A DNA stretch of 64,000 bases, taken from positions 1,896,930 to 1,960,929 of the forward strand of contig NC_030389.2 of NCBI RefSeq assembly GCF_001625215.2, given 5' to 3'. The notes beneath the pieces are model-generated. The model searched no databases, was not told where the DNA came from, and saw nothing but the letters and a program-made list of their open reading frames with translations. Made by a program: the position numbers and the translations under genes. Positions 1-10,741 of the stretch are shown here, piece after piece (the first letter of the stretch is position 1; each line of letters starts with the position of its first letter). Source of the DNA: Daucus carota subsp. sativus. Its lineage: Eukaryota; Streptophyta; Magnoliopsida; Apiales; Apiaceae.

Positions 1-138
1 AAAAACAGAAGCACTTAATTTATCTGGCCAACAGGCACATGTTTTTCTAAACCTCATGCCCTGCCCAAACATATGTAATGGCGGGGAGGGGAGGAGTGAC
101 ATTTTAGAATTAGAAGTACTACTGTATTAGAAGTTTAA
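1..138. other. Left edge, no gene seen
   Basis: Short AT-rich sequence with a G-run near position 80. I see no coding potential. Confidence 0.4.
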
Positions 139-534
139 GGGATAAGTTCTATGTAGACCACGTTTTTATCGGAGACTTGGGGATCACCTATGTACTGCAA
201 TTAAAATACTCTATAAAAACATTGCAAAATGTATTATTTTTCGAATCATGTTCTACAAAGATCTTATTTTATTGATAATCTTGCAAATTTTATATATTTG
301 GCAAATAAAACATTAAAAAACATATTATTTTACAAAATCATGTTTAGTGTGCAGAACATTTGTTTATCTTGCAGAAGATACATGTTCTGCTTGTTTACCA
401 TAAATAATTTTCAACATATTTAATGAAATAATGATATTTATCGAATGTACTTCGCAAAGCAATAAATTTGGTAGTGTTTTAATTGCAGAATATAAGTGGT
501 CTCCGATGAAAACATGATCCGTAGAACTTTTCCC
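139..534. mobile_element. Non-autonomous inverted-repeat element (MULE-like)
   Basis: The left end starts GGGATAAGTTCTA and the right end closes TAGAACTTTTCCC, its inverted complement with a few changes. The arms remain alignable inwards for well over 100 bp, including ATCGGAGAC and CTGCAATTAAAA on the left against their complements on the right. Long arms and the absence of coding sequence suggest a MULE-type MITE. I did not find a convincing 9-bp target duplication, so the family is inferred. Confidence 0.6.
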
Positions 535-1626
535 ATTAAAATTATTTGAGAACAAAACATGCTTTATAGAAACAATTTGGCCCAACACTCTTACCAACAT
601 ACATAAAATACTAGACCAACAACATAAACAGCAAGCAGCCCATGGATGGATAAATGGATAATAGTGAAAATACTAAGAAGATAGTACTTGGATGTTACAC
701 TCCAGCCCAAACATCTAACTTTCCAGGAATTGTTTGGTTGCCTTTCTAGGAAGTTGAAATTCCCGGCAAGTAACATTTGACGAAGGGGTTTTATAAATCA
801 CGAGAAGTTACTCACTTTTCTTGTAACTTGCATTTCATATAGGAAGTTAAAATCTATTTACCAGTCAAACACAAATTTTAAATACTCATTTATTACAATT
901 TTTAAAGTAATTTCAACTTAGGAATCAACTTCCCAATTAACCAAACAAGCACTAAATACCAGTGAGTCAACAGACGAGAAGAACGTTGGGCCTTCGGAAC
1001 ATTTGGGCTTCACATGAAACCCCCCAAAAAATAGAAAAAAATAAAAGAAACGGATTAAAATTTTAAAGGCTAACCAATTCTACCAAGCAACAAGCAAGTA
1101 AGATTAAGCAAGTAAGATTTTCCCCTGAGGTGTACTTAGCCTAGACTGAACGCATATTATTATGTTGCAGATAAATTGAAAAGGAATAGAGATGGTATCT
1201 GTTTGATTTTTGGTCCCGAAAACAAGTAGCCAAACCGAAATGCACAGACTAAAAAGGTCTTAAAACAAGTAGCTGATCCGAAATGTGCACAGTGCACTAT
1301 TGAACCGTTTCTGGGGAGTAAATCTGGGTTGGAAAGACATACGCAAGAGGGTGAGATGAATGAAATAGACATTATCTCGTACTCCTGGGAGTAGAGAACA
1401 AGAGATTCCAAGGTAGCTAAAATAGTTTGAAACTTGTGTGTATCTTTTATTAAGTTACCAGTCCTATCCCGCTGCTTAATAAAAAATCAATAAGGGACCG
1501 CATATATAGCAGTACATATATAACTAAAAACCACAGTTAAAAAACCATTCTAGGCACCCATGTACAAACAAAAGACTCCGGAGACTTCATCACAGAAAAG
1601 AAAGAAGAAACTGATCCTATAGAGAA
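535..1626. other. Intergenic, 3' side of bHLH gene
   Basis: AT-rich DNA without a convincing reading frame. Around 700-960 there are phrases typical of decayed hAT-type MITEs (an AATTGTTTGGTT phrase and a CCAAACAAGCACTA phrase in opposite orientation), but the ends are too eroded to define an element. Confidence 0.35.
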
Positions 1627-4335
1627 TCAATACTTTTTAGGAGCTGCATTCTTTTCCATGGCAGCTGCAGGTGACCAAAGATCAGCGCCATTACTGTCTG
1701 CCACGTGCAAGGTTGACTCCACGGGAACCAAACATAAACCCTTGCTCCTTAAATCCTTAGGCTCGTTTCCCCCAAGATTAACACCATCCTGTCAAAATTA
1801 CAAAGGGGTGGTCAATTGAAAATCGTGCTACTGCATAAGAACATTTACTAGCGTTATGTAAATTTACGGGGGCACATTAATTTCAACAGGTATCATTTAT
1901 ACTTTTCAATACATTCATTACTACCTGCACAGGCTCTTGCAGATGTATAAAAACATGTCTCATTTTTTAAGTCTACTGAAGCTTGTCTTAAACATGAAAA
2001 TAGATAAGTATATGTATGTGGTCAGACAGTCAGGGAGCAGAAATGACGACGTAGTAATGAACAGCCTAGATCAGAGAGAATATATATGTTTCGGATATAA
2101 TAAGGCCCGAGGTAACTGAAATTTTTTAACGGAACTGTTATTTCTAAAGCACTTTCCAAAACTATTTGAAGCATATTCTCTCCCTGCATTCACAATTTGT
2201 AGCATATTCTAATGTAAAGTGCTACAAAGAGCTCTGGAAATAACATTTTCTTTTGTAAAGTTTGCTTTTCAAACTGGGAGGATGACCTTAGTCACTGCAT
2301 ATAAAATAATTTCTATAATAGTATCAGAGGGCATTTTTCGAAGCTACCAGATTAGACAAGATACATGGCAAATACTTGCAATTTGCAAATCATTCAGAGA
2401 AATAGTTTATGCTTCTTTACCAAAATATAGTGTCAAAACCAAACAGAACACACTCATTGTATCTCGCTCGTGGAGTAAGGTTTGTAATTTGCATACAGAT
2501 TACCTGTCTACAAGTCTTGATATGACTATCGAAACTAATAATTTCAATCTTAATGTACAACGGAAAAAGACATTTCCTTTTCTTTGTCCCTTACAAAAAG
2601 AAAGCATTGTACAGGAGAAACGAACAAGCTACTTTAACGGTCTCCAGATGACATGTAAAGACTAAGAATTTCAATTTTGACGTATTATGTAATGATAAAC
2701 TTTCTTTTTTCTTTGTCGCCAACTAAAAAGAAAGAAACCGACAAGTTAAACACATTTATATGAACCCGACAAAGTCGAATCCAATCTTTGTTGACTTAAT
2801 TCAGTTGTGCACCATATTAATTTGCTAACAACTCATTACAAATATATACATAGTTGACATAGTGCAAACACGACAACAATTAGCCAAAAATAAGAAAACA
2901 TAGCAAGACACAAGTACATAACAATTTCAGTAATTACATTTTTACGTGTGTTACCCGCATTGTTACACAATACACATACTGCAGAGTCTTGTTCCATGTG
3001 CCCACAACAAGAAAATACGAGACAGCAACATATAGAAATAGTCACAAGAACATAGCCACATACATGTTTCAATCAAACAAGCACATTATATACATACAAG
3101 GCACTGAGATGAAAATTGTCCTTACATGCAGCTGGGCTTGAGAAGAAGACAGAGGAGCCTGCAAATATGGAGAGCACAAGACCTGAACTTGCTCGTGCAG
3201 AAACTTGATGTATCCCATTGCTTCGTGAAGCACAGATGCTGTATCAGTCTGTCATTAAAACCCGAGACAAAACTCAACATCATACACCATCGTATGTTAC
3301 ATCAACATCTCTGTCCCAAAATTTGAAACTTCATATCCAATTCATATACAGATGTACTAAACTCAAATTACACGACAAAATCAGACAGTTTCTTTATAAG
3401 CAAACGTAAACTAAATCAAAACATGATTATATATTAATTACGTAATTAACGATAATTAGACTCATTTTTGGAAAATAGCCGATAAAACAGTGATTAGAGT
3501 AATGTAGACCTTGCCAAACGGTGAGACAAGTTGCTGCAAAGCTGTGATTCTGTCCCCAAGCTTCTCCTTGCCCTTCCTTGCCTATACATAACACAACAAT
3601 AAAATTAAATAAATCACGAAAATTATTCAGAAGCGGAATATAATGAGTACGTTTTATGAAGCGGAATATAATGGGTACGTTTTGTGGCCCTGGCCTCGAT
3701 AAACATATCCCGATTAATTAACAAGAATCAACTATACTAATTTTAAATGCAAAAAAACAAAACGTTTCTCAACCACAAAATTTGTACCCTTGCATGCTGC
3801 ACATTCCCCGATGAGCCTTCCGGCTTGTTCTTCCTGCCACCTCTCCGTTTCCCCGCCGGAGCTCCGGCGCCGGAGCTCATCCCCTCAGCATCACCCTCAT
3901 CACCACCTCTCTTTTTCTGCAAAAAGACAAACACAACAAAAATCAAACCAAAAAAACACAAACAAAAATAAGTAAAATAATAAAAACCCACTTTAAAAGC
4001 TGTCATAATCACAACAAATAACCAAACCCCACATAGATTTATTTGCCAAAAATGAACAAAAAAATAAAATAATTGTCACTGACTTTGATTCTGCCATTAT
4101 TTGCACAAGAAGTCGCTGATGAATTGTTATTGTTGCATGTGATTTCAGATATCTGACTCTGAAGAGGCAAGGTCAAATCACATTTATTTTCATAATCCCC
4201 GAAACACAGCATCTTCTGGGACTCGTCGGCCATGTCGCCGGCGGCGAATATCTCTCCGGCGGAATCTTGGAAGCCCATCATTTCTTCGCCGGAAAACATC
4301 ATGCGGTTCAAAGGGTCACCAAAATTGTCAGCCAT
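1627..4335 (-). CDS. Atypical bHLH transcription factor (bHLH68/110/153-like)
   Basis: Five exons on the minus strand, all joined in phase 0: 4335-4084, 3916-3788, 3581-3510, 3248-3126 and 1788-1627, giving 245 aa. Exon 1 starts [10 protein letters not shown] and is acidic and Asn-rich. Exon 2 is Gly/Lys/Arg-rich. Exons 3 and 4 hold the helix-loop-helix ([18 protein letters not shown], then [20 protein letters not shown]). Exon 5 carries the conserved tail [12 protein letters not shown] and NGADLWSP. These phrases mark the plant subgroup that includes Arabidopsis bHLH68, bHLH110 and bHLH153. The basic region reads QHARARKGKEK and lacks the His-Glu-Arg signature of E-box binders, so DNA binding is likely altered or dependent on a partner. 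Family knowledge: nuclear dimerising regulators. Intron 4 is 1.3 kb and AT-rich. A GA-rich 5' leader lies just upstream. The family is certain; the exact orthologue is not. Confidence 0.9.
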
Positions 4336-4344
4336 TCTTGAAGA

Positions 4345-4420
4345 GCTTGCTTTAAAGTGAGAGAGAGAGTGAAATGACTGTGTGTATATATATGGAGAGA
4401 GAGAGAGGGAGAGAGAACGG
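4345..4420 (-). repeat. GA/CT microsatellite in bHLH 5' leader
   Basis: Runs of GAGAGA (plus strand) surround a short TATATATA stretch immediately upstream of the bHLH start. On the gene's strand this is a CT-rich leader, common in plant 5' UTRs. The TATATATA at about 4386-4393 could be the TATA element, but its position is close to the ATG. Confidence 0.55.
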
Positions 4421-5691
4421 AAGCTTCTTTAGATAGGACAAAGCTACAAGTAGCTTAGCTATGTGTGTTTTTTGGCTTGCTGTGTTGTGTTTTTTCAAGA
4501 CTATCTCTATAATCTAGAGCTTGTCACTCTACATATGTGGCATGTAAATTGGATGAGTGTCATCATAAAGTAATAATTCTGTATGCAATGTGAGTTTTGT
4601 GTTGTTTTTGCCATTTGAAAAAAGAATTTTTCGTTTTTAGGACGTCCTAGATTTTGTATCAAAAAATTTGTCATAAATATGTCTAATTATAATTGAATAT
4701 CTTATGTGAATATCGATGGTATTATTATTAGTGTGAGTGAAATCAAGTATATATTATAAGTCAAAATTTGAGAAATTGGAAATACTTTGTTGGATTCATA
4801 TAATTATTATTGTTAGTGTGAGTGAAATCAACATTATAAACACATCTGAATCATTTATAGTGCGTGTATGATATGTTTTGTTTGTGTATAATATTGCTGT
4901 GAAAATGAAAAAGTTTCAAATGATGTTAGATGGATACATATCTTCGATATTTTTTTCGATAAATATTGAATGTTATTTTCAACATTTTTCTTATGGATAT
5001 TAGACGGATACGTATCAGCAGTATTTTGTTCGTTGAATATTGGATGATTATTTATCTTTAACATCTTTCAATGAATATTAGATGAATACGTATCTTCGAT
5101 ATCTTTTTAATGGATATTGGACATATATGTGCATTCATCATTTCTTTGATTATTAAATTCTGATATTTTAACAAATGATATATTTATAAATTTGATAATT
5201 TAAATTATCATTTATCCATATTTTTAATATAATTTCAATATAAAAATAAATTAATATTCATTCAACTAAGTAAATTTGTTGTGAATTTAGATTAATTGAC
5301 AAGTTATGTATAAACAAATTGGTAAAAGAAAAGTTGTTGTAGAAATCAGATAACCGTTTGACAATTTTTTTGATATTTGCTTATTTTGAGTTATAATATA
5401 AAAAAAATAATGTTTTTGGTGAATTTTGATAGTGAAATCTGTAACAGTTTCCTGCAAAAACTGAGAAGCAATTTTTCTAAAAATACGAGAGGATCTGTAT
5501 TTCTAAAAGCAGCTTTTCACCTAAAAGCTGTTAAGAAAAATTGCTTTTAAATTTACCAAACAGTTTTTCATGTACTTTTCAGCAAAAAGTTATTGTTGGT
5601 GTCTGCAACAGCAATACTAAACAGTATCCTAACCTCAAGTAGCATGCAGACTGCAGTCTAGCATTTGAGCTTTTGTAGTACACGAGTTTCA
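4421..5691. other. Upstream region of bHLH with degenerate tandem repeats
   Basis: Probable bHLH promoter region, then AT-rich DNA. Between 4700 and 5110 there are degenerate repeats. The phrase TTAGTGTGAGTGAAATCAA occurs twice near 4728 and 4814. A unit of about 75-80 bp containing a TTAGATGGATAC..ATC phrase occurs three times, near 4926, 5001 and 5078. Around 5460-5590 there are inverted fragments of an AAAAGCTG type resembling a decayed hAT MITE. No gene is visible. Confidence 0.5.
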
Positions 5692-5975
5692 TACTCCCTC
5701 CGTCCCTCTGAAATGTATACACATGGATTGGATACGAAGACTAAGAAAAGTGTATAAAGTAATGTAAAGTAAGGAGAAAGAGAAAGAAAAGTGGGTAAAG
5801 TAGTGGGACCCATCAATATATAATTGATAGATTTGGAAAAGTAGTTGAAAGTAGTGGGTGGATGGGTTTTTATATTATAAAAATCTACTATTTTGGGAAA
5901 GTTTTGAAATGTATAGAATTAAATGGGACATCCAAAAAAGGAAAGTGTATAGAATTAAATGGGACGGAGGGAGTA
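5692..5975. mobile_element. Stowaway MITE, copy 1
   Basis: The ends are TACTCCCTCCGTCC and GGACGGAGGGAGTA, a perfect inverted repeat flanked by the TA duplication. This is the canonical terminus of Stowaway MITEs (Tc1/mariner superfamily). The element is about 284 bp including the TAs, AT-rich inside and non-coding. Confidence 0.93.
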
Positions 5976-5984
5976 TATGATTAG

Positions 5985-6254
5985 GTGACTTTTTTGTTTA
6001 AAATTGTGAGTTATCTTGTCGGATTTAAGGTTTGTGTGGCTGGAAGAAGTCAAGCTGCTTCAGGCTTCTATTTTTCTTGACCCGTTCGTGTAGAAAAGTA
6101 GAAGCACTCTTAAGAAAATGAGAACTCTAGTTTTTTTTCTCACAGTTTCTGCTTATTTTCCAAACAACTTATTAATTTATATATTTCTCACTTCTATTCC
6201 GTTTCTTTAAGTTAAGTAAGAAATCACCTTTTTTAAACTAACCCAAACGCCCCC
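5985..6254 (-). mobile_element. hAT-like MITE family, copy 1
   Basis: Read on the minus strand from 6254, the sequence starts GGGGGCGTTTGGGTTAG and continues with an AAAGGTGATTTC.. phrase and an AGAAGTGAGAAA phrase. About 125 bp align, at roughly three quarters identity by eye, with 58505-58640 on the plus strand. The other end, near 5985-6050 (GGTTTGTGTGGCTGG), may be the partner terminus but is eroded. The family name is inferred from the GGGGCCGTTTG-type terminus. Confidence 0.55.
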
Positions 6255-8750
6255 TTAGTATACTCGCATGTCAAGTAGTCCATTAATCTATACTCTACTG
6301 TAATAAAACAATATTGTCATATTTTGTAGTAGTACAAAAATTTGGTTATACTTTTTTGATTTAATAATCTCCCTTTTAAACTACAAGTCTACAATCTATT
6401 ACCATTTCTAAATAATTTCAAATACTAAAAACACTCGAGATATATTTTATCATTAATATCTTTTTAAATATAATTTTTAATTAGTTGGAAAAAAAAGTGA
6501 AACTACTATTAATAACATATATTAATACTTATAAATAGACGTATAACTGATGCAAGATAAATAATAACTAATATACACACTATTAACTCTTAAACGGTTA
6601 TGTTGTGTTTGGTTGGAATGAATGACTCTACGAGTAATAAAATGAAAAATGAACTAACTTATGGATAATTTTTAAGAAATTTCATTCCTTCCTCTAATCC
6701 ACTCCTTACATCATGTGCTAGATATTTGAGATGGAATGCTCTCAAATCTCATCATTGTAATTTAGTACTTCCTCAATTTTTTTCAAAATTTTCTTCTTAT
6801 CTCTATTAGTTTAAAGTGTTTTACTCATTCCATTCCATTCTCCCCACCATTAAAGTTAAGAGCTATTTTTAACAGAGTGGTGGCGGCCAGAGTTACAAAC
6901 CGAAAACTAATACAAATTTTGGGTACGAACGGTTAAGTTTCAAAATTTGGATACTCATTTGCTAATGACCCAAAGTCGATGGATACAAGGATCTCAAACT
7001 ATAAAAACCCTGTTTCATCAAAAGTTGTCATAAAGTTTGTGGGTCCAAGCCTCCAGCCGTGACATACATATGTACAATGTGCGCGTGTGGAATGCATAGC
7101 TGGCGTTGCGGTTTCTCACTTGCATTTCAAGATTTTGGTTTTGTCGTCTCCGGTCAAACTTCAAACGTCCTTCCTTTACCCAAGAAAACTGTGATTTATC
7201 GCTCCAAAGCATTGTACAAATATGTTCCCAGCCCGGTTTACTCGTCCTTACCTGTTCCTTATATAAAAAACCGGCTTTCACTCGTTCCCCGATATAATCC
7301 ATTTTTAAAGAATTTTTTTTAATATTTGCCAATATTTATTTTTAATACAATTTGAATGGCTGATTTTCAAATTTTACATTTATTTGCTCATTTATAAGAA
7401 TGATTTTTTAACATTAACAATTTATTATTAAAATTTAGCATTGAAAAATTAAATTGAGATAGCCGATGTGAATTAAGATGAAAATGATGCTGAGGGTTAG
7501 AATTTCTTAATATACATGATTTTTCAAAAATGATTTGTATTATGGGATGCGGTTGAATATTGATTTATTTATTAGGAATCTTAAACATATTATCGTTGAA
7601 CCCATGAATTAACATATTTAAAGGTCTTCTTTCCGTCTCAATATACATGTTTTTGACTAGTAAAATTGATTATATTTTAGCTAAAATTTTTATATTTAGA
7701 GAACTGGTTAAGAATCTGATGGATATGTTCTAAGAGCAAAATTCCTAAAATCTACTCGCTATTCTTGGTAAATTTTTGTACACAGGAAAGTTGATATCTT
7801 CAATAAGTTACCTCCCAGTCGTCCCCAGAATAAATTTAAACGTTGAGGATCGAAAAGGAATGTTTTACCACTAATTAAGGAGTGAATTTAAATATGTTAA
7901 CATGGTTGGTTTTTGTATTTGTCAACGTAAAAAAGCTGATCTGATTCCATGTTGGATATACTAGGTAGGATTAAATTCCTTTTGGGTTTCAAAAATCTCT
8001 TCGAGCACTATATATATCACATAATTCTGCCCTATTATTCTCCGTTCTTGTTTTCGATAATTCTTGGAGTGTTCGTGTGGACCGAGCTATATATCTGTAA
8101 GCTTCAAAACTTCTACACTGTTTTTAATTATTATCGTTCAAGTCGTGAATTTTCTGATCAATCAGTTTTATCGTTCAAGTCGTAAATTTTTGAAGTAGTA
8201 GTAGATTTCACCATTGTCTTTGCATAAAAAAATCTGCAATGCGTTACTTCGAATATTAATTATACCTGCAGAAGTTCGTCTTGCATGCTTCAATCCTGTT
8301 TTCGTGCAGTCAAATTTAAGAATTTTAGATGTTTACTTGTTTCTTCTGTTTGAATATATCAGTTTCTTGATTAATATTTTTTGTCCACATATTTTTAAAA
8401 ATTTTGATTGAATATGTTGGTCTCTTGATTTATTTTTTCTCACGCATATTTAAGAATTTTTTATCGTAAATTTAAAAAACTTATTAAAGTGTGGGCAAAT
8501 GACATATCAAAATTGATGGCGTATTTAATTTCGTTGGAGTTCTGTTTATGCAATGCCCTCATGGAGTACTAGTGTACTACAATTCACGAGTAGTTTTCGA
8601 AATTTACTGATGAAATTTACGAGTAGTTCTCCTAATGTACGTAATTCGTTTATATCACGTTAATTCCACGTGCAATTTTATGATTATTGATTAACCGATG
8701 TTTGTCACCTGTTTTCGTTGCAATCGGACAGGCAGCATAACTTGCATAAC
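6255..8750. other. AT-rich intergenic region
   Basis: No convincing gene. A possible decayed MITE spans about 6600-6850 (GTGTTTGGTTGGAATGAAT on the left, CATTCCATTCCATT on the right). Overlapping frames on both strands at 7018-7332 look random. The stretch 8000-8740 precedes the ACT-like gene. It ends in a good acceptor (CGGACAG at 8725-8731), so it may hold its promoter and a 5' UTR intron. Confidence 0.4.
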
Positions 8751-9193
8751 ATGACTACCAAGGCGTATCAAACACAAGCAACAAAGAATGTGTACTTCAA
8801 TGTGACCGGTGATGATGTTCACTTCGGTGTGATCTGTCCGTCCAAGCCCCGGCCGATAGCTCGCATTCTAGCCGAGGTCGAGAAACATGGTATGGAGATT
8901 CAAGCTGTCGAAGAACCAGGAGAGCATGTCAAGAGCATGCTAATAATCCACGCCCGTGTAAGTTCATAGATCAGCCTGTTTTTATGTTGATTTTGTTAAG
9001 TTACTCGATTGTGCAAGTCGGTTTTGATAATTTAGCGTGTTTGGGTGCGTGAGTGTGTTTAATTGATCGGGTCTCTGATTTTGATCAGGATGCTCGTGAG
9101 GGTATTGCGAAGGTTATTCCACTGAAGGTGCAATGCAGGACGGCTGCTGAGGAGATGCAGAGTTTGCTTATCGACTTGGATCTCACATTATAG
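8751..9193 (+). CDS. Small protein with ACT-like domain pattern
   Basis: Two exons (8751-8957 and 9089-9193) joined in phase 0 give 103 aa. The donor is CGT|GTAAGT and the acceptor is ATCAG|GATGCT. Read-through of the donor stops after three codons, which supports splicing. The predicted strand-helix order is VHFGVICPS, PRPIARILAEVEKHGMEI, then KSMLIIHAR and a C-terminal helix rich in Glu and Leu. This beta-alpha-beta-beta pattern resembles the ACT-like domains found at the C termini of plant bHLH regulators, but no bHLH is encoded here, so the function is unproven. The ATG at 8751 follows a likely 5' UTR acceptor; an in-frame ATG at 8718 lies before that acceptor. A decayed copy lies 0.9-1.2 kb downstream. 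It may be a small dimerisation modulator or a truncated gene. Confidence 0.55.
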
Positions 9194-10528
9194 GATTTAT
9201 GACAAAGATTCTACAGTAAAGTTTTTTTTTAAAACTTGTTGAATGGTTAATTACCAAGTGAACTTGGTATTTTTTGTTATTTTGGGAACAAGTTAATTAT
9301 AATTTTAACTTATTAAATCTGATTTGTGATTTTTGAGCAAGTTCATGCGGCACATAATCATTTATTATTCTTGTTTATTTGAGTAATTTTGCGTCAATTA
9401 TCTGAGAAATTTGTTATAAGGTAGTGATCTTTTTTATTTTTGTTGTTAAAATAGTTAATTACCAGGTGAACTCTGGTATTTTTGTTATTTTCATAACGAA
9501 TTTGTCATTTTGGAGCAAGTTCCCGCTTTTAATTATCATTCATTATTTTTGTTTTCTTGTGTAACTTTGCGTCATATTTAAAAAAATGGTTATGAGATGG
9601 TGATACATATATCTTATATTTTTAATACAAAATTTATTTATTTTTTGATTCTCGCTAGACTAAAAACCTTAGTTCAGTCCCTGTGGTGATCTTTCTCTTA
9701 TTTTTGTAAGATCTATTATTTGATGAACGTAAATTCTTGTATGAAGAGAGGACAGATAAATTGCTTGATAGTAGAAGGGAACTCACGTTGTCTCCGATAA
9801 TCATTCTGATCAGCTTTTGTTGATTGTTCAAAACTTTTACTCTTTCGATTGTTGGAACTTGTTTTTTTATATATGTAATTCATTTCATATTTTAATTCAA
9901 AATAGCGAGGGAAGTCATGTTTAGTGTGATAATTTCGCGTAAACTGTTAAAATCAACAGCTATTGTACTGAAGTGTGCATGACCAAGCAAGTATGAAATT
10001 TCACTGTGTGCGCTTCAAGTTCACCAGGCGGGAGAGCACCTGCTTATCGAACGCCTCCGTGAATAGTGAGCTTCAACCAGACTGGTGTGATGAACATTTT
10101 AGTGTAACTTGTCCATACAAGCCAAGCCTCAGCCTATAGCTTGCATTTTTGCTAAGGCTGAAAGGTGTTTGGCTCATCAGCTTCTGGGTCTATAATATAA
10201 GCACCAGAAGCCCATTTCACTTATTCTCCGACTGTCGACTGTTTGACAAATTTTCAGCAATCTATCTATATAATAGTGTCTGTTGCGTGATTTGTACAGT
10301 AAAACGTGCATAGACTTTCACCCTTAGAGTTCTTACTAATTGCAAAAATGCCACCGCTTACATTACAACCATATATGCGCAAAAGGCCACGTCTCTGTAC
10401 TCCACCACTGCATTTGTACTCTGAAGTGAAGCTTCTCTCCGAAGCTGGGGTTTAAAATTCAAAATCTGAACTTTTGACCTAATTATCATCATTGACGGCA
10501 CTCAGAAGCTACATCGGCTTTCTTTCTT
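9194..10528. other. Intergenic between ACT-like gene and retrotransposon
   Basis: Mostly AT-rich and without a gene except for the decayed ACT-like copy at 9975-10175. Near 9230-9500 a phrase of the type GTTAATTACCA(A/G)GTGAACT occurs twice about 215 bp apart, followed by similar sequence, suggesting a further imperfect duplication of the 3' flank. Confidence 0.4.
9975..10175 (+). pseudogene. Decayed copy of the ACT-like exon
   Basis: The stretch GATGAACATTTTAGTGTAAC through CAGCCTATAGCTTGCATTTT aligns with the ACT-like exon at about 8812-8880 (GATGTTCACTTCGGTGTGAT through CCGATAGCTCGCATTCTAG). There are many substitutions and an in-frame stop. The upstream part aligns only loosely. It is the relic of a tandem duplication. 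Confidence 0.6.
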
Positions 10529-10533
10529 ATCTC
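10529..10533. other. 5-bp target-site duplication, left
   Basis: ATCTC directly precedes the left LTR, and the same five bases follow the right LTR at 19872-19876. Five bases is the size made by gypsy integrases. Confidence 0.9.
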
Positions 10534-10684
10534 TGTTGGGCCCCAGCCCACTAAGAATAGAAAGGCCCAAGGCCCATAATCCAATCAGGGGTCTATAAAT
10601 AGAGGAAAGAAAGAACTTGTGAGGGGTTGGAATATTTGAGAGGAAAAGAATATGTAAATGAGGGAAACACTATAATCCCCAACA
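10534..10684 (+). repeat. 5' LTR (151 bp)
   Basis: Begins TGTTGGGCCC and ends ATCCCCAACA. No difference from the 3' LTR was seen in a base-by-base reading. It contains a CCAAT box (10581) and the TATA box TATAAATA (10594-10601), which would start transcription near 10625-10635, leaving a short R-U5. Confidence 0.95.
10594..10601 (+). promoter_or_regulatory. LTR TATA box
   Basis: TATAAATA in the 5' LTR, with CCAATC 13 bp upstream. The same box is present in the 3' LTR at 19781-19788 and could drive read-out into the right flank. Confidence 0.75.
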
Positions 10685-10686
10685 TT

Positions 10687-10704
10687 TGGCGCTAGAAGGA
10701 GGGG
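10687..10704 (+). other. Primer-binding site candidate
   Basis: TGGCGCTAGAAGGAGGGG starts two bases after the LTR (10685-10686 are TT). A TGGCGC start fits pairing with a tRNA 3' end GCGCCA. I could not assign the tRNA. Confidence 0.65.
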
Positions 10705-10741
10705 ACTCTAAAGTATTCCAACGAGAAATTGCAGTCGAAGT

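Noticed and set aside
2219-2665. 148-codon frame on the plus strand
   Set aside because: It lies inside intron 4 of the minus-strand bHLH gene, has AT-rich codon use and no recognisable motif.
7018-7332. Overlapping frames of about 100 codons on both strands
   Set aside because: Neither shows a domain, an intron context or a plausible promoter, and mutual overlap suggests chance.
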